Origin: Heyndrickxia coagulans 36D1
Lineage (GTDB): Bacteria > Bacillota > Bacilli > Bacillales > Bacillaceae_C
Length of the DNA stretch: 64,000 nt
Direction: 5' to 3'
Assembly: GCF_000169195.2 (NCBI RefSeq)
Contig: NC_016023.1
Location: 3,162,001 to 3,226,000 of the forward strand
Position 1 is the first letter of the stretch, and every line of letters begins with the position of its first letter. Both the position numbers and the translations under genes were made by a program. A model generated the notes under the pieces. That model was not told where the DNA came from, searched no databases, and worked only from the letters and a program-made list of their open reading frames with translations. Below, one piece after another: positions 1 through 9,455 of this stretch.

Positions 1-27
1 TGAAAATCTATAAAAAATCATTTTATA

Positions 28-58
28 GACATAAGGCGGTCGGACAACATCATACACA
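28..58 (+). promoter_or_regulatory. Putative SigE-type promoter of spoIVA
   Basis: The sequence GACATAAG (28-35) followed 15 bases later by CATACACA (51-58) resembles the mother-cell sigma-E consensus, whose -10 box is CATACAnT. It lies about 65 bases before the spoIVA start, and spoIVA is a known sigma-E gene in B. subtilis. The -35 match is only partial. Confidence 0.5.
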
Positions 59-122
59 TATAATGTCCTATCATCAGCGCGAATGATGGTGTCCCGGGAA
101 CGAATGTGGGGAGGGAAACAAA

Positions 123-1601
123 TTGGAAAAAGTTGATATTTTTAAAGATATTGCAGAACGTACGGGCGGCGATATTTATTTGGGGGTCGTGGGCGCCGTC
201 AGAACGGGGAAATCCACTTTTATTAAAAAATTCATGGAACTCGTTGTGCTTCCGAACATTACAAACGAAGCGGACAGAAACCGGGCGCAGGATGAACTCC
301 CGCAAAGCGCGGCTGGGAGAACGATTATGACGACAGAACCGAAATTTGTGCCGAACCAGGCGGTTGCTGTCCATGTCGACGAAGGGCTTGATGTGAACAT
401 CCGGCTTGTCGACTGTGTCGGCTACACGGTTCCGGGCGCGAAAGGATATGAAGATGAAAACGGCCCGCGCATGATCCATACGCCGTGGTATGAAGAACCG
501 ATTTCTTTCCACGAAGCGGCGGAAATCGGCACGAGAAAGGTCATTCAGGAACATTCAAGCATTGGGGTTGTGATCACGACAGACGGCACGATCGGCGAAA
601 TTCCGCGTGAGGATTACGTGGAAGCGGAAGAAAGGGTTGTTGCCGAGTTAAAAGAAGTCGGCAAACCGTTTATCATTGTTGTAAATTCGGCAAAGCCGCA
701 TCATTCGGAGACGGAAATGCTGAGGGCGGAATTGCAGGAAAAGTATGATCTTCCGGTGCTCGCCATGTCAGTGGAAAGCATGCGTGAAGCCGATGTGCTG
801 AATGTGCTGCGGGAAGCGCTGTACGAATTTCCGGTACTGGAAGTCAATGTGAACCTGCCGAGCTGGGTCATGGTGTTAAAAGAAAACCACTGGCTGCGTG
901 AAAATTATCAGGACGCCGTGAAAGAGTCAGTAAAAGACATTAAGCGGCTACGCGATGTGGACCGCGTTGTCCAGGCTTTTAACGAATATGAATTTATTGA
1001 ATCTGCAAGCCTTGCTGGCATTGAAATGGGGCAAGGGGTGGCGGAAATCGACCTCGAGGCGCCGGATGAACTGTACGACCAGGTCTTAAAGGAAATCGTC
1101 GGCGTTGAAATCCGCGGCAAGGATCATCTGCTCGAGCTGATGCAGGATTTCGCCCATGCAAAATCGGAATACGACCAAATTTCCGATGCCCTGAAAATGG
1201 TGAAACAAACCGGCTACGGGATTGCCTCACCTTCCCTGCAGGATATGAGCCTGGATGAGCCGGAAATCATCCGCCAAGGATCCCGTTTCGGCGTCCGGCT
1301 GAAGGCAGTGGCGCCGTCCATCCATATGATCAAAGTCGATGTCGAATCGGAATTTGCCCCGATCATCGGGACGGAAAAGCAGAGCGAGGAGCTTGTGCGG
1401 TACCTGATGCAGGATTTTGAAGATGACCCGCTGTCCATCTGGAATTCGGATATTTTCGGGCGCAACTTAAGTTCCATTGTCAGGGAAGGCATCCAGGCAA
1501 AATTATCGCTTATGCCGGAAAATGCCCGCTATAAGTTAAAAGAAACGCTCGAACGGATCATTAACGAAGGGTCAGGCGGCCTGATCGCCATTATTTTGTA
1601 A
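123..1601 (+). CDS. spoIVA: Stage IV sporulation protein A, spore coat morphogenetic ATPase
   Basis: The 492-residue product has the usual SpoIVA length. A Walker A motif, GAVRTGKS, lies at residues 24-31, placing the lysine at position 30 as in the B. subtilis protein. SpoIVA hydrolyses ATP to polymerise on the outer forespore membrane and form the basement layer of the coat. The start is a TTG preceded by GGGGAGGG (108-115) at proper spacing; no ATG fits as well. The gene is monocistronic, bounded by a sporulation-type promoter and an intrinsic terminator. Assignment rests on length, motif and its position next to hbs. Confidence 0.97.
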   Translation: MEKVDIFKDIAERTGGDIYLGVVGAVRTGKSTFIKKFMELVVLPNITNEADRNRAQDELPQSAAGRTIMTTEPKFVPNQAVAVHVDEGLDVNIRLVDCVGYTVPGAKGYEDENGPRMIHTPWYEEPISFHEAAEIGTRKVIQEHSSIGVVITTDGTIGEIPREDYVEAEERVVAELKEVGKPFIIVVNSAKPHHSETEMLRAELQEKYDLPVLAMSVESMREADVLNVLREALYEFPVLEVNVNLPSWVMVLKENHWLRENYQDAVKESVKDIKRLRDVDRVVQAFNEYEFIESASLAGIEMGQGVAEIDLEAPDELYDQVLKEIVGVEIRGKDHLLELMQDFAHAKSEYDQISDALKMVKQTGYGIASPSLQDMSLDEPEIIRQGSRFGVRLKAVAPSIHMIKVDVESEFAPIIGTEKQSEELVRYLMQDFEDDPLSIWNSDIFGRNLSSIVREGIQAKLSLMPENARYKLKETLERIINEGSGGLIAIIL

Positions 1602-1603
1602 GA

Positions 1604-1627
1604 GGGATACCGCGGTATCCCTTTTTT
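1604..1627 (+). terminator. Intrinsic terminator of spoIVA
   Basis: The perfect palindrome GGGATACCGCGGTATCCC is followed by six T residues, three bases after the spoIVA stop codon. Confidence 0.9.
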
Positions 1628-1732
1628 GTATACGTGGGACGAGCATCTTTGGCCGCAAGTTAGAATTTTTTCGGGAAAAGTACTTTAAATCCGAAAAAAA
1701 TTGAAAAGTTTTCCTTTGTTAGCGAATAGTTC

Positions 1733-1759
1733 TTGCACCTCTCTTGCGATTATGATAAT
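1733..1759 (+). promoter_or_regulatory. Possible SigA promoter of hbs
   Basis: TTGCAC (1733-1738) and GATAAT (1754-1759) are separated by 15 bases, shorter than ideal. A second possible -10, TATACA at 1830-1835, lies closer to the gene but lacks a clear -35. The start point is therefore uncertain. Confidence 0.35.
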
Positions 1760-1891
1760 CTTTTAACAGAATTGGTGCTGAAAAGCCTGATTCCATCCGG
1801 TTTTAAACGTTTATGATGAGGGAAAACCGTATACACTGAAGAGAAGAAACTGGAAATGACTTCTACGTTTCTTTTGGAGGAGGTGAATGGA

Positions 1892-2164
1892 ATGAATAAA
1901 ACGGATTTAATCAATGCAGTGGCAGAAGCTACCGAACTTTCCAAAAAAGATACGACAAAAGCAGTTGACGCTATTTTTGATACAATTCAAAATGCATTGG
2001 CAAACGGAGATAAAGTCCAACTGATCGGGTTTGGTAATTTCGAAGTGCGCGAACGCGCTGCCCGTAAAGGAAGAAACCCGCAAACCGGCGAGGAAATCGA
2101 CATTGCGGCAAGCAAAGTGCCTGCATTCAAGCCGGGGAAAGCGCTTAAAGACGCAGTGAAGTAA
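1892..2164 (+). CDS. hbs: HU-family histone-like DNA-binding protein
   Basis: This 90-residue protein is a canonical HU: helical N-terminal dimerisation half, then the GFGNFEVR segment and the DNA-inserting arm tip RNPQTG at residues 61-66. HU dimers bend and compact DNA without sequence specificity. The start is the ATG at 1892, chosen because GGAGGAGGTG (1877-1886) is correctly spaced; an upstream in-frame ATG at 1856 would add 12 residues atypical of HU. In B. subtilis folE (mtrA) follows hbs; here a terminator follows and folE is absent. Confidence 0.97.
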   Translation: MNKTDLINAVAEATELSKKDTTKAVDAIFDTIQNALANGDKVQLIGFGNFEVRERAARKGRNPQTGEEIDIAASKVPAFKPGKALKDAVK

Positions 2165-2190
2165 TTACATATGGTTGGCTTTGAGCGGAA

Positions 2191-2219
2191 AAAAGGCTGC
2201 CTGGGCAGCCTTTTTTTTT
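2191..2219 (+). terminator. Intrinsic terminator of hbs
   Basis: An AAAAGGCTGC/GCAGCCTTTT stem with a short CTGG loop is followed by a run of T residues. Confidence 0.92.
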
Positions 2220-2338
2220 AATACAGCAGGGCCCAAAAAAGGGAAACGCGCATACGTTTGGCACCCGTTTTCCCGGGGCAAATGCCTGCGAAATCCCGGT
2301 ACAGCCGGGGAAAGCCTGAGCGCGGCGTTTCCGGCGCT

Positions 2339-2366
2339 TTGACTGCAAACGGCGCTGTGGTAAGAT
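2339..2366 (+). promoter_or_regulatory. SigA promoter of the mtrB remnant
   Basis: TTGACT (2339-2344) and TAAGAT (2361-2366) are spaced 16 bases apart. TGG directly before the -10 makes it an extended -10 promoter. It lies 46 bases before the mtrB start, so mtrB here has its own promoter rather than being the distal gene of a folE operon. Confidence 0.6.
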
Positions 2367-2411
2367 GAATATATGAAAAGTTTTTTAAACGAATAAAAAG
2401 GAGGCCCGAAA

Positions 2412-2641
2412 ATGAAAGCAGAGGCGCAGGCGGATTATATCGTCGTGAAAGCGTTGCAGGACGGGGTGAGCGTCATTGGGCTGTCAAGGGGTACCGATAC
2501 GAAGCTGAACCATACGGAAATGCTGGATGATGGCGAAGTGCTGTCGCACAGTTTACCGAACATACTTCCATGATCAAGATTCGCGGTGAAGCGCAAATCA
2601 TGACCGGCATCGGGAGTTTGCAAAGCGAAGCGAAAAAATAA
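2412..2641 (+). pseudogene. mtrB: mtrB (TRAP, trp RNA-binding attenuation protein), frameshifted
   Basis: The reading frame from ATG 2412 encodes a recognisable TRAP N-terminus (VSVIGLSRGTDTKLNHTE) but stops at 2573 after 53 residues. The rest of TRAP continues one frame over (QFTEHTSMIKIRGEAQIM) to a stop at 2641. Inserting one base near 2545-2549, for example restoring TCG GCA CAG from TCGCACAG, gives a 76-residue protein, close to the 75 residues of B. subtilis. TRAP forms an 11-mer ring that binds tryptophan and GAG/UAG repeats in trp leader RNA. The truncated product loses the RNA-binding KIRGE strand. This is either a true pseudogene or a one-base sequencing error; the trp operon is also missing from its usual place downstream. 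Confidence 0.85.
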
Positions 2642-2677
2642 ACCGAAATCAATTTGTTAACGGCCGTTTTACATATG

Positions 2678-2686
2678 TGATATAAT
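2678..2686 (+). promoter_or_regulatory. Extended -10 promoter of hepS operon
   Basis: TGATATAAT (2678-2686) is a perfect extended -10 element. No good -35 lies 17 bases upstream. It sits about 50 bases before hepS. Confidence 0.5.
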
Positions 2687-2737
2687 AAACTACAGCTTAT
2701 TTTTAGGCCAGATCAACGAAGAAACGGGGAAAGGGTT

Positions 2738-3547
2738 ATGTCATACCAGAGGGAGCAGCAAATTGCCGCAATCAAACAGGCGATTGAAGAAGAAGTGGCA
2801 CACGACTATTTAAATCAGTTTATTGATGCCCCATACATAGATGAAGACCGGATTTTGCTTTTGATAAGCAGCCTTGCGGGGCAGCCGTATACGGAACATG
2901 AAGTGAAGCAGTTTGTTGCGACTGCCATGCTGATCCAGATTGCCCTTGACACCCATGAAAAAGTAACCAATGCAAATGAAAATCAAAAAAACCGCCAGCT
3001 TACTGTTCTAGCGGGGGATTATTTCAGCAGCCTTTACTACAAACTGCTTGCGGGCGTGCACAACGTCCGGCTTGTCGGCATACTGGCGGAAGGAATCAAA
3101 TCCGTAAATGAATATAAAGTGATGCTTTACCAATTTGACGATTCCGACGCGGAAACGTTCGTCGGGCATTTGAAAAAAACCGAATCCGCGATTATTACAA
3201 AATTTATGCAGTTTTTCGGTTCGCAGCCGCTCATCCGTTTAAGCGAAGAACTGCTTTTGTTTAACCGGCTGTTAAGGGAAAAGAAACAGGCTGAAAACGG
3301 GAAGCGCTCCATCCTGTTTGAAGCCTTGAACAAAATGGCTTACCCGGGTGACGGGCGCCCTTTTGAGCAGCTGCCGCATGAGAAAAAGCGGAAACTATTT
3401 TATATTTGTGAGAAGTATTTGAAAGAAAGCATCCGTGCGCTGCAGGCTGCGGCCATGTCGTGCGGAAACGAAATGCTTTCAGAGCGGATCCGCCTGCTGT
3501 TGGGGCGGTATGGCGATGCAACGAGATTATATGCGGAGGAAGGGTAA
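2738..3547 (+). CDS. hepS: Heptaprenyl diphosphate synthase component I
   Basis: The 269-residue product matches the small, non-catalytic HepS subunit, which pairs with HepT to make the C35 prenyl chain of menaquinone-7. It is recognised by its DTHEKV segment near residue 70 and its place directly before menG and hepT, as in B. subtilis; it has no aspartate-rich motifs of its own. The menG start lies two bases after its stop, so translation is probably coupled. Confidence 0.9.
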   Translation: MSYQREQQIAAIKQAIEEEVAHDYLNQFIDAPYIDEDRILLLISSLAGQPYTEHEVKQFVATAMLIQIALDTHEKVTNANENQKNRQLTVLAGDYFSSLYYKLLAGVHNVRLVGILAEGIKSVNEYKVMLYQFDDSDAETFVGHLKKTESAIITKFMQFFGSQPLIRLSEELLLFNRLLREKKQAENGKRSILFEALNKMAYPGDGRPFEQLPHEKKRKLFYICEKYLKESIRALQAAAMSCGNEMLSERIRLLLGRYGDATRLYAEEG

Positions 3548-3549
3548 CC

Positions 3550-4254
3550 ATGATGCCAAAAGAAGAACGGGTACACGCCGTTTTCGAAAAAATTTCGCAA
3601 AACTACGACAGGATGAACTCGGTGATCAGCTTCAGCCAGCATAAACGGTGGCGGAAAGACCTGATGCGGAAAATGGCGGTAAGAGAAGGGAGCAACGCAC
3701 TCGATCTGTGCTGCGGGACGGCGGACTGGACGATTGCCCTCGCACAGGCAGTGGGCGAATCCGGCAGTGTGACAGGGCTCGATTTCAGTGAAAGCATGCT
3801 TGAAGTCGGGAAGCGGAAAGTGGACACGCTTGGCTTAAAAAATGTCGCGCTCCGTTACGGAAATGCAATGGAACTGCCATTTGAAGATGCAACGTTTGAT
3901 TATGTGACGGTCGGGTTCGGACTCAGGAATGTCCCGGACTACAAACAGGTTTTGCAGGAAATGTACAGGGTGCTGAAGCCCGGCGGCATGGCGGCCTGCC
4001 TGGAAACCTCCCAGCCGGTGATTCCCGGGTACAGGCAGCTTTATTACTTTTATTTCCGCCGGATCATGCCGCTTCTCGGACAATGGCTCGCAAAAAGCTA
4101 CCGGGAATATTCCTGGCTTCAGGAATCGGCACTGCAGTTTCCGGGAATGGAAGAACTGGCGGCTGCTTTTTCCGATGCGGGTTTTGGCCGGATTTTGTAC
4201 AAGCCGTTTGCCGGCGGGGCCGCAGCTGCACATATTGCCTTGAAAGAGAAATGA
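3550..4254 (+). CDS. menG: Demethylmenaquinone methyltransferase
   Basis: This 234-residue SAM-dependent methyltransferase catalyses the last step of menaquinone synthesis. It shows the class I SAM-binding motif [11 protein letters not shown] near residues 50-60 and the family segments [14 protein letters not shown] and [14 protein letters not shown]. The start is ATG 3550 (a second ATG follows at 3553). The upstream in-frame extension to 3460 lies inside hepS and is not used: AGGAAGGG at the end of hepS provides the ribosome-binding site. Confidence 0.96.
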   Translation: MMPKEERVHAVFEKISQNYDRMNSVISFSQHKRWRKDLMRKMAVREGSNALDLCCGTADWTIALAQAVGESGSVTGLDFSESMLEVGKRKVDTLGLKNVALRYGNAMELPFEDATFDYVTVGFGLRNVPDYKQVLQEMYRVLKPGGMAACLETSQPVIPGYRQLYYFYFRRIMPLLGQWLAKSYREYSWLQESALQFPGMEELAAAFSDAGFGRILYKPFAGGAAAAHIALKEK

Positions 4255-4272
4255 TGATCGGATGGAGACGGA

Positions 4273-5235
4273 ATGAAGGTACAAATGCTGTACTCGTTTT
4301 TAAAAACGGATATTGAGCTTATTGAACAAGAGCTGGCCAACGCTGTCGCATCAAACGCTGCTTTGATACAGCAGGCATCTGAAAGTTTGCTGAAAGCGGG
4401 AGGAAAAAGGATCCGCCCCGTATTTGTACTGCTCGGCGCGAAATTCGGAGATTACGAAATCGAACGTGTCAAAAATGTCGCTGTTGCACTGGAATTGATC
4501 CATATGGCATCGCTCGTGCACGATGATGTCATTGATGATGCCGAATTGCGCCGGGGAAAACCGACCGTAAAAGCCAAATGGGACAACCGGATTGCCATGT
4601 ATACAGGCGATTATATTCTCGCAACCGCGCTTGAATATATTACAAAAGTGGAGGATCTCTCCGCCCACCAAATTCTGGCGGATACACTTGTTGAAGTGTG
4701 CGTCGGCGAAATTGAGCAAATTAAGGATAAATACCGGTTTCATCAAAATTTGCGCTGTTACTTAAGGCGGATCAAGCGGAAAACGGCGTTGCTGATTGCA
4801 GCTAGCTGCCAGCTCGGGGCGATTGCATCGGGCGCCGACGAAAACATCCACCGCCAATTGTACCGGTTTGGCTACAATGTCGGGATGAGCTATCAAATTA
4901 TTGATGATATCCTGGATTTTACCGGCACGGAGAAGCAGCTTGGAAAACCGGCAGGCGAAGATTTGCGCCAGGGCAATGTAACGCTTCCGGTGCTTTTTGC
5001 AAGGGAAGACCCAAAAATCAGAAAAAAGCTGGAATATGTCCATGAGCACATGCCAAAAGCGGAGCTTGAAGACGTTGTCAGACTGGTCAAACAGTCCGGC
5101 GCGATCGAACGGTCTTATGCAGTGAGCAACTGCTATCTAGAGAAAGCGCTCGGTACGCTTGAGCAGCTTCCGGATACCCGTTTTAAAAAAATGCTGGCAG
5201 ATTTGGCGCGTTATATGGGAAAAAGAAAGTTTTAA
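4273..5235 (+). CDS. hepT: Heptaprenyl diphosphate synthase component II (catalytic)
   Basis: The 320-residue trans-prenyltransferase contains both aspartate-rich motifs: DDVIDD at residues 84-89 and DDILD at 211-215, which bind magnesium-diphosphate of the allylic substrate and of isopentenyl diphosphate. GGKRIRP near residue 43 is the usual substrate-binding segment and the protein ends in GKRKF like B. subtilis HepT. With HepS it synthesises all-trans heptaprenyl diphosphate. It is the last gene of the hepS-menG-hepT unit. Confidence 0.96.
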   Translation: MKVQMLYSFLKTDIELIEQELANAVASNAALIQQASESLLKAGGKRIRPVFVLLGAKFGDYEIERVKNVAVALELIHMASLVHDDVIDDAELRRGKPTVKAKWDNRIAMYTGDYILATALEYITKVEDLSAHQILADTLVEVCVGEIEQIKDKYRFHQNLRCYLRRIKRKTALLIAASCQLGAIASGADENIHRQLYRFGYNVGMSYQIIDDILDFTGTEKQLGKPAGEDLRQGNVTLPVLFAREDPKIRKKLEYVHEHMPKAELEDVVRLVKQSGAIERSYAVSNCYLEKALGTLEQLPDTRFKKMLADLARYMGKRKF

Positions 5236-5304
5236 AAGAAAGCAGGGCTGCCGGGCAGTGCCCTGCGTTGGCGGCCCGGTTTTGAAGCGCTTACTTCAAA
5301 CATA

Positions 5305-5333
5305 TTGAGATTTTCCCGCCACCATGGTACGAT
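5305..5333 (+). promoter_or_regulatory. SigA promoter of ndk
   Basis: TTGAGA (5305-5310) and TACGAT (5328-5333) have exact 17-base spacing, and TGG before the -10 adds an extended -10 element. The ndk start lies 54 bases downstream. Confidence 0.75.
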
Positions 5334-5386
5334 TTTCTATGGCCAAGATGTCTTACATAGTAGAAATGCGAATGGAGTGGATGAAG

Positions 5387-5833
5387 ATGGAAAGGACTTT
5401 TTTAATGGTAAAACCGGATGGGGTCAGCCGCCAGCTGATCGGCGAAATCGTTTCCCGCTTTGAAAAGAAAGGGTTTCGGCTTGCGGGGGCAAAATTGATG
5501 CAAATTTCGGATGAACTTGCAAAAAAGCATTACGCTGAGCATAAAGAACGCCCTTTTTTCAATGATCTCGTGGCATTTATTACTTCCGGTCCGGTCTTTG
5601 CCATGGTTTGGGAAGGCGAAAACATCATCGCTACCGCACGGCAAATGATGGGCAAAACGAATCCGGCCGAAGCCGCCCCGGGGACGATCCGCGGCGATTA
5701 CGGCGTGATTGTCAGCAAAAACATTATTCACGGTTCCGACTCACCAGAAAGCGCGAAACGTGAAATTTCCCTGTTTTTCCGGGAAGATGAGCTGATCTCA
5801 TACAGTCGGCCGGCGGATGCTTCGATTTATTAA
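5387..5833 (+). CDS. ndk: Nucleoside diphosphate kinase
   Basis: The 148-residue enzyme transfers the gamma phosphate from ATP to other nucleoside diphosphates through a phosphohistidine. The active-site segment NIIHGSD places the catalytic histidine at residue 115, and MVKPDGV is at the N-terminus. The start is ATG 5387, preceded by GGAG with 9-base spacing; the longer reading frame from 5324 begins inside the promoter -10 box and cannot be translated from that transcript. It is a single-gene unit with its own promoter and terminator. Confidence 0.97.
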   Translation: MERTFLMVKPDGVSRQLIGEIVSRFEKKGFRLAGAKLMQISDELAKKHYAEHKERPFFNDLVAFITSGPVFAMVWEGENIIATARQMMGKTNPAEAAPGTIRGDYGVIVSKNIIHGSDSPESAKREISLFFREDELISYSRPADASIY

Positions 5834-5840
5834 ATCATGC

Positions 5841-5880
5841 AAAAAAAGATTGGCGATCCTCTCCGCGCCAATCTTTTTTT
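5841..5880 (+). terminator. Strong intrinsic terminator of ndk
   Basis: A 15-bp stem, AAAAAAAGATTGGCG paired with CGCCAATCTTTTTTT, encloses a ten-base loop. It is symmetrical enough to act on both strands. Confidence 0.93.
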
Positions 5881-5937
5881 ATGTTAAAATAAACGGTATG
5901 AACCAACAAATCTGAATAAAAATACGGGGATTGCATA

Positions 5938-6726
5938 ATGAAAACAGAACTGGATGATTACGGCCGGTTCATTGCGCAAGTCAAAAAGAAAACGGGGATC
6001 GATTTATCTTTGTATAAAGAAGCGCAAATGAAAAGAAGGCTGACGACATTATATGAAAAAAGAGGTTTTTCATCTTTCAGTGAATTTTTTCACGGATTGG
6101 ACAAAAACGAACATTTGCTGGAAGAATTTTTGGACAGAATGACGATTAATGTTTCAGAATTTTATAGAAATAAGTCAAGATGGGATGTGCTCGAACGGAA
6201 CATTTTGCCCGGGCTGCTGAAAGAAAAAGGAGAAAAACTGAAAATCTGGAGTGCCGCTTCTTCTACGGGCGAAGAACCGTATACGATGGCGATGATCTTG
6301 TCCAAGTATTTACCGCTTAATAAGATTCAGATTCTGGCGACCGATATTGATCAAAAAGCCCTGCAGAAAGCAGAAGCCGGCGTTTATTCCGAACGTTCGA
6401 TCCTGGAAGTGCCGCGCGAAATGAAACAAAAATATTTTCAAAAAAGCAGCGGAGGTCCGTTCTATCGAATTGCGGACGAAATCAGGCGGGCGGTGGTGTT
6501 CAAACAACATAATTTGCTGCACGACCCTTATCCGGCAGCGGATCTGATTATTTGCCGGAACGTGCTGATTTATTTTACAGGAGAAGCCAAAGTGTCTGTT
6601 TACCGGAATTTCAGCAAAACGCTGTCGGCAAACGGCATATTATTTGTCGGCAGCACGGAGCAGATTTTCAATCCGGCTGCGTATGGATTTGAAATTGTAG
6701 ACACCTTTTTCTATAGAAAAATATAA
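5938..6726 (+). CDS. cheR: Chemotaxis protein methyltransferase CheR
   Basis: The 262-residue protein has the CheR N-terminal helical domain (YKEAQMKRRL, TINVSEFYRN) and the SAM-binding domain with WSAASSTGEEPYT near residues 105-115 and LIICRNVLIYF. It methylates glutamates on chemoreceptors from S-adenosylmethionine. The closing GSTEQIFNP segment is family-typical. It lies upstream of aroF as in B. subtilis but is separated from it by an extended -10 promoter. No other chemotaxis gene is in the window. Confidence 0.95.
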   Translation: MKTELDDYGRFIAQVKKKTGIDLSLYKEAQMKRRLTTLYEKRGFSSFSEFFHGLDKNEHLLEEFLDRMTINVSEFYRNKSRWDVLERNILPGLLKEKGEKLKIWSAASSTGEEPYTMAMILSKYLPLNKIQILATDIDQKALQKAEAGVYSERSILEVPREMKQKYFQKSSGGPFYRIADEIRRAVVFKQHNLLHDPYPAADLIICRNVLIYFTGEAKVSVYRNFSKTLSANGILFVGSTEQIFNPAAYGFEIVDTFFYRKI

Positions 6727-6757
6727 AGCGCTCCATCTATTCGATTTATAGCGATTG

Positions 6758-6766
6758 TGGTATAGT
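6758..6766 (+). promoter_or_regulatory. Extended -10 promoter of the aro supraoperon
   Basis: TGGTATAGT forms an extended -10 element 43 bases before aroF. The sequence 17 bases upstream (TATTCG) is a poor -35. Confidence 0.5.
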
Positions 6767-6808
6767 AATAGATATGTAATGCTTTAAAGTGATGAAGGGG
6801 GATGCAGA

Positions 6809-7978
6809 ATGAGATATTTGACAGCAGGCGAGTCGCACGGCCCGGCGCTGACCACCATTATTGAAGGCCTTCCAGCGGGCATGCCGCTGACAGCTGAAGA
6901 AATTAACACTGACCTTGCCAGAAGGCAGAAAGGTTACGGCCGGGGACGGAGAATGCAGATAGAAAAGGACAGGGCAATCATTTCTGCCGGCGTTCGCCAC
7001 GGATTGACGCTCGGTTCGCCGGTTGCGCTCACGGTTGAAAACAGGGACTGGGTGCACTGGAATAAGATCATGGGCATTGAGCCCCTTCCAGACGATGCGG
7101 ACGATGTGAAACGGCGTGTGACCCGTCCGCGCCCGGGGCATGCCGATCTTGCCGGCGGGATCAAATACGGGCACAGGGATTTGCGCAATGTGCTCGAACG
7201 CTCTTCCGCACGCGAGACCACCGTTCGTGTGGCCGCCGGGGCTGTCGCGAAAAAACTGCTGAAAGAGCTCGGCATTGAAGTGGCCTCGCATGTGCTTGAA
7301 ATCGGGGGTGTCCGCGCGGAAAAGGTGTCATATGATTCCCTTGCTTCCTTGCAGGAAAAAGCGGACGGTTCACCGGTACGCTGTTTGGATGACGGGGCGG
7401 CGCAAAAAATGATGGAAGCCATCGACACGGCAAAGAAAAACGGCGACTCGATCGGCGGCATTGTCGAAGTGATCGCAACCGGGATGCCGGCCGGTGTCGG
7501 CAGTTATGTTCATTACGACCGGAAGCTGGATGCAAAGCTGGCGCGCGCCATCATCAGCATCAATGCGTTTAAAGGGGTGGAATTCGGGCTTGGCTTTGAA
7601 ATGGCACACCGGCCCGGGAGCGAAGTCCATGATGAAATCGCCTGGTCGGAAGAAACGGGCTATACGCGCAAAACGAACCGGCTCGGCGGCTTTGAAGGCG
7701 GTATGACAACCGGCATGCCGATTGTCGTAAGAGGTGTCATGAAGCCGATCCCGACATTGTATAAGCCGCTTCAAAGCGTTGATATCGAAACGAAGGAACC
7801 TTTTGCAGCGAGCATCGAACGTTCCGACAGCTGTGCGGTGCCGGCAGCGAGCGTCGTCTGTGAGGCCGTTGTCGCCTGGGAGCTGGCGGAAGCGATCACT
7901 GCCCAGTTTTACAGCGACAGGATGGATGTGCTGAAAAAAACGGTTGCGGAGCAAAGAGAATACGGAAGGTTGTTTTAA
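6809..7978 (+). CDS. aroF: Chorismate synthase
   Basis: The 389-residue enzyme (AroC in E. coli naming) converts 5-enolpyruvylshikimate-3-phosphate to chorismate with reduced FMN. Family signatures are visible: GESHGPAL at the N-terminus, [10 protein letters not shown]-type sequence near residue 110, RSSARETT near 130, and RSDSCAVPA near the C-terminus. Length is as in B. subtilis AroF (390). The stop codon directly abuts the aroB ATG, indicating coupled translation. Confidence 0.97.
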   Translation: MRYLTAGESHGPALTTIIEGLPAGMPLTAEEINTDLARRQKGYGRGRRMQIEKDRAIISAGVRHGLTLGSPVALTVENRDWVHWNKIMGIEPLPDDADDVKRRVTRPRPGHADLAGGIKYGHRDLRNVLERSSARETTVRVAAGAVAKKLLKELGIEVASHVLEIGGVRAEKVSYDSLASLQEKADGSPVRCLDDGAAQKMMEAIDTAKKNGDSIGGIVEVIATGMPAGVGSYVHYDRKLDAKLARAIISINAFKGVEFGLGFEMAHRPGSEVHDEIAWSEETGYTRKTNRLGGFEGGMTTGMPIVVRGVMKPIPTLYKPLQSVDIETKEPFAASIERSDSCAVPAASVVCEAVVAWELAEAITAQFYSDRMDVLKKTVAEQREYGRLF

Positions 7979-9061
7979 ATGGAAACGATCATCATTGATA
8001 CAGAAACAAAACAGTACCCGGTATACATAGCAAGCGGCGCGCTCCAGGAGCTGGGTCCGCTCGTCCGCAAATATACGCGCTGCATGGTCATAACAGATCA
8101 AAATGTCCGGCCGCTTCACTTGGACAAACTGCTTTCACAGCTTCCGGAAAGCGCGGAACAGTGTGTACTGACCGTGCCAGCTGGGGAAGATGCCAAAACG
8201 TTTGAAGTCTACCAAGAAGCTTTGACGTTTGCCGTGGAACATCATTTAGACCGGAAATCATGCATTCTTGCCTTTGGCGGGGGCGCGGTCGGCGATCTTG
8301 CCGGTTTTGTGGCGGCAACCTATATGCGCGGCATTGCGTTTATTCAAATCCCGACAACCATTTTGGCCCATGACAGCGCGGTCGGCGGCAAAGTAGCGAT
8401 CAATCACCCGCTTGGAAAAAACCTCGTCGGCGCTTTTTACCAGCCGGAATTTGTATTGTATGACACAGATTTCCTGCGCACGCTCCCCAAAAAGCAGCTG
8501 TTAAGCGGATTTGCCGAACTTGTAAAGCATGCGCTTCTTTCGGATAAGGAGTTCCTTAAAGAATTGCAAACAAAGATTCCGGACGGCGGGCATCTTTTAT
8601 CCCCGCATCTTCCGGACTTGTTGAAAAAAGGGATCAAAGTAAAGGCAGATATTGTCCGCAAAGATGAAAAAGAAACGGGTGTGCGTGCCTTTTTGAATTT
8701 CGGGCATACGCTTGGGCATGCCCTTGAGGCGCACGGCGGGTTCGGGAAAATCACCCATGGCGAAGCGGTCATGACCGGTATCGTCTACGCGCTTTTGATC
8801 AGCAGGGAACAGACCGGCCTTCAATTTGATTTGCCGCAATTTCTCAGCTGGATCGAAACGCTCGGCTATGATTGGAAAATTCCGGCTGGCGCAGCATTTG
8901 ACGAAATCTATGCTTATATGAAACGCGATAAAAAAACAATTGCCGGCAATATTCACTTCGTCCTGCTTGAGTCTGTCGGCAAACCGGTGCTGGCTGAAGT
9001 GGACAAAGACCGGCTGAGCCGTCTGTTTCTGCTGCAGCAAAAGGGGGATTTGCATACATGA
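7979..9061 (+). CDS. aroB: 3-dehydroquinate synthase
   Basis: The 360-residue NAD- and metal-dependent enzyme makes 3-dehydroquinate from DAHP, the second shikimate step. The NAD-binding glycine run GGGAVGDLAGF near residue 100, the segment PTTILAHDSAVGGK, and metal-ligand histidines in NFGHTLGHALE and THGEAV are present. It begins at the base after the aroF stop and its last four bases overlap the aroH start. Confidence 0.97.
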   Translation: METIIIDTETKQYPVYIASGALQELGPLVRKYTRCMVITDQNVRPLHLDKLLSQLPESAEQCVLTVPAGEDAKTFEVYQEALTFAVEHHLDRKSCILAFGGGAVGDLAGFVAATYMRGIAFIQIPTTILAHDSAVGGKVAINHPLGKNLVGAFYQPEFVLYDTDFLRTLPKKQLLSGFAELVKHALLSDKEFLKELQTKIPDGGHLLSPHLPDLLKKGIKVKADIVRKDEKETGVRAFLNFGHTLGHALEAHGGFGKITHGEAVMTGIVYALLISREQTGLQFDLPQFLSWIETLGYDWKIPAGAAFDEIYAYMKRDKKTIAGNIHFVLLESVGKPVLAEVDKDRLSRLFLLQQKGDLHT

Positions 9062-9420
9062 TACGCGGAATACGCGGAGCGACTACGGTCGAGCGCGATC
9101 ACGAAAGCGAAGTCCTTGCTGCTACTTCTGAGCTGATGAATGCCTTGATCGAAAAAAACGGGATCAAGCCGGACCGCGTTGCTTCCCTTTTGTTCTCGGC
9201 AACAGCCGATATCCGTTCGGCTTTTCCTTCGAAAGTCATGCGCCAATTCAGCGGCTGGAAGTATGTCCCGATTATGAATATGCAAGAAATTCCGGTTGAA
9301 GGAAGCCTTGTCCGCTGCATCCGTATCCTGATCCATGTCGACACGGACATTGGGCAGGAGGACATAAAACATGTGTATTTGCGCCGTGCAGCCGTGCTTC
9401 GTCCGGATTTAACAAAATAA
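9058..9420 (+). CDS. aroH: Chorismate mutase, AroH type
   Basis: The 120-residue protein belongs to the trimeric AroH chorismate mutases, which convert chorismate to prephenate for tyrosine and phenylalanine. The N-terminus MIRGIRGATTVERD and the C-terminal HVYLRRAAVLRPDL match the family, including the active-site arginine in the RGATT segment. The ATGA overlap with aroB suggests coupling. In B. subtilis trpEDCFBA follows; here only about 90 bases separate it from hisC. Confidence 0.95.
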   Translation: MIRGIRGATTVERDHESEVLAATSELMNALIEKNGIKPDRVASLLFSATADIRSAFPSKVMRQFSGWKYVPIMNMQEIPVEGSLVRCIRILIHVDTDIGQEDIKHVYLRRAAVLRPDLTK

Positions 9421-9455
9421 GAGAATGCTAACGTGTCACGAACCGAAAGGAGAGA

